In this document: one piece after another, positions 6,099 to 8,613 of the stretch
How the letters are laid out: the number at the start of each line of letters is the position of its first letter
How positions within the stretch are numbered: position 1 is the first letter of the stretch
Origin: Planctomycetales bacterium
GTDB taxonomy: Bacteria; Planctomycetota; Phycisphaerae; SM23-33
DNA length: 8,613 nt
Direction: 5' to 3'
Assembly: GCA_030592655.1 (NCBI GenBank)
Contig: JAUVIQ010000138.1
Coordinates: 1 to 8,613 of the forward strand
Program-made: the position numbers and the translations under genes
The notes under the pieces: generated by a model
Told to the model about the DNA's origin: nothing
Databases searched by the model: none
Seen by the model: the letters and a program-made list of their open reading frames with translations, nothing else

Positions 6099-7550
6099 AT
6101 GTTTAAGACGCCTGCTGAAGTGGTTGATTTTATTCACAATGAGGAAGTTCCCATTCCGGGGACCGACCAGACCGGAAAGATCGAGTTTGTGGACCTGCGG
6201 TTTCTTGACTTTCCGGGTCTGTGGCAGCACTTGACGGTTCCGGTAAGCGAGTTGACCGAAGATAGTTTCACTAACGGTTTCGGTTTCGACGGTTCGAGTC
6301 TCCGAGGCTGGCAGGCGATTAACGAGTCCGACATGCTTATCGTTCCGGTGGCCGATACTGCAGTGGTCGATCCGTTCATGGCGCGCCCGACACTGATGCT
6401 GATCTGCGACGTCAAAAGCCCCATCGACTTCGAGGAATACAGCCGGGACCCGCGGTCCATCGGACGAAAGTGCGAAGCATATCTGGCCCAAAGCGGCATT
6501 GCCGACAAAGCATGCTTCGGCCCCGAACCGGAGTTCTTCATCTTCAACCACGCCCGATACGATCAAACCGTCAACGGCGCGCATTATTACGTGGACAGCG
6601 ATGAGGGCGTCTGGAACCGAGGAAATGATGACCCCGAAAACCTCGGACACAAGGTTCGCCTCAAGGAAGGCTACTTCCCGCTTCCGCCGACCGACAGGGG
6701 CCAGGACATCCGCTCGGAAATGATGGCCGTCCTTCAGCAGTGCGGAATCGCCGTCGAAGCCCATCATCACGAGGTCGCCACAGGCGGACAGGCTGAAATC
6801 GACATGCTCTTCGACACGCTGGTGAGCATGCCCGACAAGGTGATGCTGTATAAGTACATCACCAAGAACGTGGCCGCATGGTTCGGCAAAACCGTTACCT
6901 TTATGCCCAAGCCGCTCTTCCAGGACAACGGTTCCGGCATGCACACGCACTTTTCGCTGTGGAAGGGCGACACGCCGCTGTTCGCAGGCGACGAATACGC
7001 CGGCTTCTCGAAGATGGGTCTGCACGCCATCGGCGGAATTCTCAAACACGCCTCGTCGCTTCTGGCCTTCACCAACCCGACGACCAACAGTTACAAGCGG
7101 CTGGTTCCGGGATACGAAGCGCCGGTGAACATGGTCTATTCAAGCCGGAACCGCTCCGCCGCCATACGCATACCGACTTACAGCGAGAATCCAAAGACCA
7201 AACGCCTGGAGTTCCGCTGCCCGGACAGTAGTTGCAATCCGTACCTGGCGTTCTCGGCAATGACGATGGCGGCAATCGACGGGATAAAGAACCAAACCGA
7301 CCCCGGCGAGCCAGTCGATAAGGACATCTACCACCTCAGTACCGAGGAATACGCCGCAATCGCTTCGGCTCCGGTCGATCTCGACGCCGCCCTCAATGCC
7401 CTCGAGGCCGACCACGCTTACCTGCTGGAAGGCGATGTCTTCACCGACGACGTGATCTATTACTGGATGAAGTACAAACGCGAGAACGAAGTCGATGCCC
7501 TGCGCCAAAGGCCTCACCCATTCGAGTTCTGTATGTATTTCGATCTGTAG
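6099..7550 (+). CDS. glnA: Glutamine synthetase type I (GSI-beta-like)
   Basis: Makes glutamine from glutamate, ammonia and ATP in the cytoplasm, normally as a dodecamer; this is the entry point of ammonia assimilation. The 483 residues are slightly longer than the usual 468-474. Landmarks in order: FDGSS with Asp64 (ammonium-site loop), CFGPEPEFF with the metal ligands Glu143 and Glu145, EAHHHEVATGGQAEID with Glu233, FMPKPLFQDNGSGMHTH with His282, NRSAAIRIP in the arginine-rich substrate site, and RCPDSSCNPYLAFSA. YFPLPPTDRGQDIRSEM fits the form of the GSI-beta class, and KDIYHLS places Tyr411 where E. coli has the adenylylated Tyr397, so control by GlnE is possible; glnE is not in the window. 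The gene has its own promoter and a strong terminator and seems to be a single-gene unit. Neither glnB nor ntrBC lies beside it. Confidence 0.97.
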   Translation: MFKTPAEVVDFIHNEEVPIPGTDQTGKIEFVDLRFLDFPGLWQHLTVPVSELTEDSFTNGFGFDGSSLRGWQAINESDMLIVPVADTAVVDPFMARPTLMLICDVKSPIDFEEYSRDPRSIGRKCEAYLAQSGIADKACFGPEPEFFIFNHARYDQTVNGAHYYVDSDEGVWNRGNDDPENLGHKVRLKEGYFPLPPTDRGQDIRSEMMAVLQQCGIAVEAHHHEVATGGQAEIDMLFDTLVSMPDKVMLYKYITKNVAAWFGKTVTFMPKPLFQDNGSGMHTHFSLWKGDTPLFAGDEYAGFSKMGLHAIGGILKHASSLLAFTNPTTNSYKRLVPGYEAPVNMVYSSRNRSAAIRIPTYSENPKTKRLEFRCPDSSCNPYLAFSAMTMAAIDGIKNQTDPGEPVDKDIYHLSTEEYAAIASAPVDLDAALNALEADHAYLLEGDVFTDDVIYYWMKYKRENEVDALRQRPHPFEFCMYFDL

Positions 7551-7609
7551 CGGTCAGCGGTCAGCGGTCGGCAACTGATTGCTAAACGCTGATCGCTGAA
7601 TGCTTTTTT
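7549..7609 (+). terminator. Long hairpin terminator of glnA built from 7-bp repeats
   Basis: Left arm 7549-7566 and right arm 7587-7604 pair over 18 positions with one mismatch and two G-U pairs; a small inner stem GCAA/TTGC (7571-7574, 7579-7582) extends the structure, and six T's follow (7604-7609). The left arm is three copies of AGCGGTC (7549-7569), the first of which includes the last two bases of the glnA stop codon. The T-run ends inside the stop codon of the converging small gene. It works as a terminator only in the glnA direction. Confidence 0.8.
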
Positions 7610-7799
7610 ACCCTCCTTCGGGCAGTTGGCGTTTCAGGAATGCTGCCTGGTCTTCGAGGTCTTTAATCTGACCTGTGAGGATCTCACCGGCCTGGGCGTC
7701 GGTCGTGTCCTCGCGCCGTTGCGTCAGTTCCTTGATTTCCAGCATCAGCCGCTCTATCTGTCCCTTGACGTCGGCTTCCGGGTTGAACTCTTTCGACAT
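7608..7799 (-). CDS. Small coiled-coil hypothetical protein
   Basis: A 63-residue acidic protein (MSKEFNPEADVKGQ...) starting at ATG 7799. From about residue 12 to the end it is a run of charged and leucine/isoleucine positions (IERLMLEIKELTQRRE, then GQIKDLEDQAAFLKRQL) that suits two amphipathic helices forming a coiled coil, with a short turn around residues 31-38. There is no signal peptide, membrane span or Cys/His cluster. A longer frame opens at 7883, but the ATG at 7799 has CGGAG eight bases upstream, and the extra N-terminal residues look like translated leader. It converges on glnA, with only 57 bp between the stop codons. The family is not recognised; an assembly or adaptor role would be a guess. 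Confidence 0.65.
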   Translation of the reverse strand: MSKEFNPEADVKGQIERLMLEIKELTQRREDTTDAQAGEILTGQIKDLEDQAAFLKRQLPEGG

Positions 7800-7807
7800 T
7801 GTTGTTA

Positions 7808-7812
7808 CTCCG
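7808..7812 (-). promoter_or_regulatory. Ribosome binding site of the small coiled-coil gene
   Basis: CGGAG on the minus strand, 8 bases before ATG 7799. It is the main reason to choose the 63-residue form over the 91-residue form that opens at 7883. Confidence 0.65.
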
Positions 7813-7868
7813 ATTTTGTTCGCGTATGCGACACTTTGTATTTCCGGGCGTTTCGCTATACCTCGGCA

Positions 7869-7897
7869 GATATATCGCCACATTTATTATATCGCAA
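7869..7897 (-). promoter_or_regulatory. Candidate promoter of the small coiled-coil gene
   Basis: On the minus strand TTGCGA (7897-7892), 17 bases, then TATATC (7874-7869). A perfect TATAAT also lies at 7891-7886, with only a poor -35 (GAGAAA) upstream of it, so either -10 could be used. The leader would be about 60-80 bases. Confidence 0.4.
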
Positions 7898-7927
7898 AAT
7901 CCCAAAATTTTCTCCACCTTCCGCGAA

Positions 7928-7961
7928 ATAAAACCGACGGCCCCCTGGGGGCGTCGGCTTT
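7928..7961. terminator. GC-rich hairpin flanked by A and T runs
   Basis: CCGACG (7934-7939) plus CCCCC (7941-7945) pairs with GGGGG (7947-7951) plus CGTCGG (7952-7957), with one bulged G. A's precede and CTTTGTT follows on the + strand; on the minus strand the stem is followed by TTTTATTT, the better terminator tail. It sits just upstream of the small gene's promoter and would stop minus-strand transcripts arriving from the repeat-filled region to the right. Confidence 0.5.
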
Positions 7962-7986
7962 GTTCCACCGACGCAGGTCGTTGGGG

Positions 7987-8052
7987 GCGAAGACTCGCCG
8001 ACGTGAGGTCGTAGCGACACGTAGTGTCCCTTTGGGAAGCGAAGACTCGCCG
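7987..8052. repeat. 14-bp direct repeat pair
   Basis: GCGAAGACTCGCCG occurs at 7987-8000 and again at 8039-8052, 52 bp apart. Each copy contains the interrupted palindrome GCGA-AGAC-TCGC. The interval carries the further small inverted pair GACAC/GTGTC (8016-8027). It is non-coding as far as can be seen. Confidence 0.7.
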
Positions 8053-8330
8053 TGGCGAGGAACATTTCCGGGCCGAAACGGAACGAAACGGGCCAATTCG
8101 GGCCAATACGGGCCAATTGGGAACCATTGGGAACGAATGGGAACCATTGGGGCCAATACGGGCCAATACGGGCCAATTGCAAAATGCGTAACTCTTTAGC
8201 CTGCAAGCAGTTACGATTTTCAAGCCGCGAATAACGCGATTTTTTAAAAATACAACATTGCCTATCTTACCTAACCTGTGCGGCTTGCCGTTTCGCCATG
8301 TTTTTTCCACGGTAATCTCGCCACGGCGAG
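8046..8330. repeat. Pair of complementary 14-bp palindrome-like sites
   Basis: CTCGCCGTGGCGAG at 8046-8059 and its exact reverse complement CTCGCCACGGCGAG at 8317-8330. Each is itself a near-palindrome (CTCGCC/GGCGAG with a two-base centre). They bracket the 10-bp array. A third, shorter variant, TCGCCCGTGGCGA, follows at 8331-8343. Confidence 0.65.
8071..8180. repeat. Eleven-unit array with an exact 10-bp period
   Basis: From 8071 the sequence divides without any insertion or deletion into eleven 10-bp units of the general form GRMC-N6. Two unit types dominate: GGCCAATACG or GGCCAATTNN (units 3-5 and 9-11) and GAACCATTGG or GAACGAATGG (units 6-8), giving a block order of A-A-A, B-B-B, A-A-A behind two diverged leading units. 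The 18 bp at 8101-8118 recur exactly at 8161-8178. Because 10 bp is close to one helical turn, all units face nearly the same side of the DNA. No stop codon interrupts some frames, but there is no credible start or protein family. Confidence 0.85.
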
Positions 8331-8613
8331 TCGCCCGTGGCGACCGGTCATCTCTTCGAGCCTGAGCCTCAGAGCCGAAGGCCGGTATTCCGGTCTTTCC
8401 CTGTCTTTCCGTCGATTGGTTCATCTGTTTTTCCCGGGCGTGCCACGGCGTAGTCCCCTGGCGTCTGCTCGCCGTCCCAGGGGGGACGAAGCCGGGTCCC
8501 TATTCTCTCTGTATTAACAAGCGCGTTCGCGCAAATTGGAGCGCCCCCTGGGGACAGTGGCGTGCCCCCATTTTATGTACCAACTGGAATGAGAGATAAC
8601 GATACATCTTCAC
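8181..8613. other. Non-coding, hairpin-rich tail of the window
   Basis: No gene is supported here. It holds GTAACT/AGTTAC around 8188-8213, a small CGCG-AATAA-CGCG stem with a T-run (8226-8245), the 16-mer CGGCTTGCCGTTTCGC (8281-8296) shared with the hairpin at 2720-2763, an interrupted palindrome GGCCGG-TATT-CCGGTC (8381-8396), a hairpin from GTCCCCTGG (8453-8461) and CCAGGGGGGAC (8477-8487), GCGCG-TT-CGCGC (8521-8532), and CCCCCTGGGG (8544-8553), the same palindrome as in the 7928-7961 hairpin. The last 40 bases show nothing I can name. Confidence 0.5.

Noticed and set aside
3133..6099. A minus-strand open frame of nearly 1,000 codons antisense to gyrA, running in frame into the nucleotidyltransferase.
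   Set aside because: gyrA is unmistakable on the + strand. The antisense frame stays open because gyrA codon use avoids the complements of stop codons in that register, and the translated antisense part shows no family features. Only the last 109 codons are a real protein.
6290..6303. A GGTTCGAGTC stretch resembling a tRNA T-arm.
   Set aside because: It lies within conserved glnA codons (DGSS region), and no acceptor or anticodon stem can be built around it.
6003..7049. A 348-codon minus-strand open frame antisense to glnA.
   Set aside because: It is a shadow of the glnA codon pattern, with no recognisable domain and no ribosome binding site.
8071..8180. Possible CRISPR array.
   Set aside because: Units are 10 bp and contiguous with no spacers, and no cas gene is present.
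7684..8424. A 246-codon minus-strand open frame across the repeat-filled region.
   Set aside because: It translates the 10-bp array as repetitive peptide and overlaps the small coiled-coil gene in another frame; low-complexity, arginine-rich composition and no start signal.
8278..8517. A 79-codon plus-strand open frame near the right end.
   Set aside because: It consists of translated hairpins and GC-rich repeats and has no ribosome binding site or family resemblance.
8541..8575. A GGGGACAGTGGCGTGCCCCC segment reminiscent of REP/IS200-type transposon ends.
   Set aside because: The inverted pairing is imperfect and no transposase gene is in the window, so I list it only as part of the hairpin-rich tail.

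Overview
The window reads as a stretch of bacterial chromosome, most likely from the phylum Planctomycetota (possibly the Phycisphaerae). This placement is inferred from remembered family features and was not searched. The main pointer is the GyrA subunit, whose quinolone-pocket segment has the form GDTSGNYHPHGE followed by VVYPTLVR, a style I associate with planctomycete gyrases rather than with the proteobacterial GKYHPHGDSAVYDT form. Genes are well separated, and the spacers are rich in short repeats and hairpins.

Layout from left to right. (1) Positions 1-1599, + strand: the 3' portion of a large polytopic membrane glycosyltransferase of the ArnT/PMT (GT39-like) kind; its N-terminus lies outside the window. 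(2) 1597-1843: a 247-bp element with about 60-bp imperfect inverted ends made of GGGATTA-type units; it begins exactly at the stop codon of the glycosyltransferase. (3) 1889-2674, - strand: an unnamed polytopic membrane protein with a GEExSWGQ motif. (4) 2720-2763: a strong hairpin. (5) 2803-3132, - strand: an orphan MNT/KNTase-fold minimal nucleotidyltransferase. (6) 3133-3330: a divergent promoter region. (7) 3331-5952, + strand: gyrA, starting at GTG behind a good AGGAG. (8) 6099-7550, + strand: glnA, a type I glutamine synthetase with its own promoter and a long hairpin terminator. (9) 7608-7799, - strand: a 63-residue coiled-coil hypothetical protein converging on glnA. (10) 7800-8613: more than 800 bp with no credible gene, filled with repeats: a GC-rich hairpin, a 14-bp direct repeat, an array of eleven 10-bp units, mutually complementary 14-bp palindromes and further GC-rich hairpins.

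The genes do not form one pathway. gyrA (DNA supercoiling) and glnA (ammonia assimilation) are housekeeping genes, each with its own candidate promoter. The two membrane proteins at the left may both belong to envelope or glycan work, but that is a guess from family type. Large open frames antisense to gyrA (about 1,100 codons when joined to the nucleotidyltransferase) and to glnA are artefacts of codon bias.

I did not find a convincing new multi-gene system. The most unusual items are non-coding: the inverted-repeat element fused to a stop codon, the exact 10-bp-period array, and the recurrence of 7-bp tandem repeats just behind all three + strand genes.
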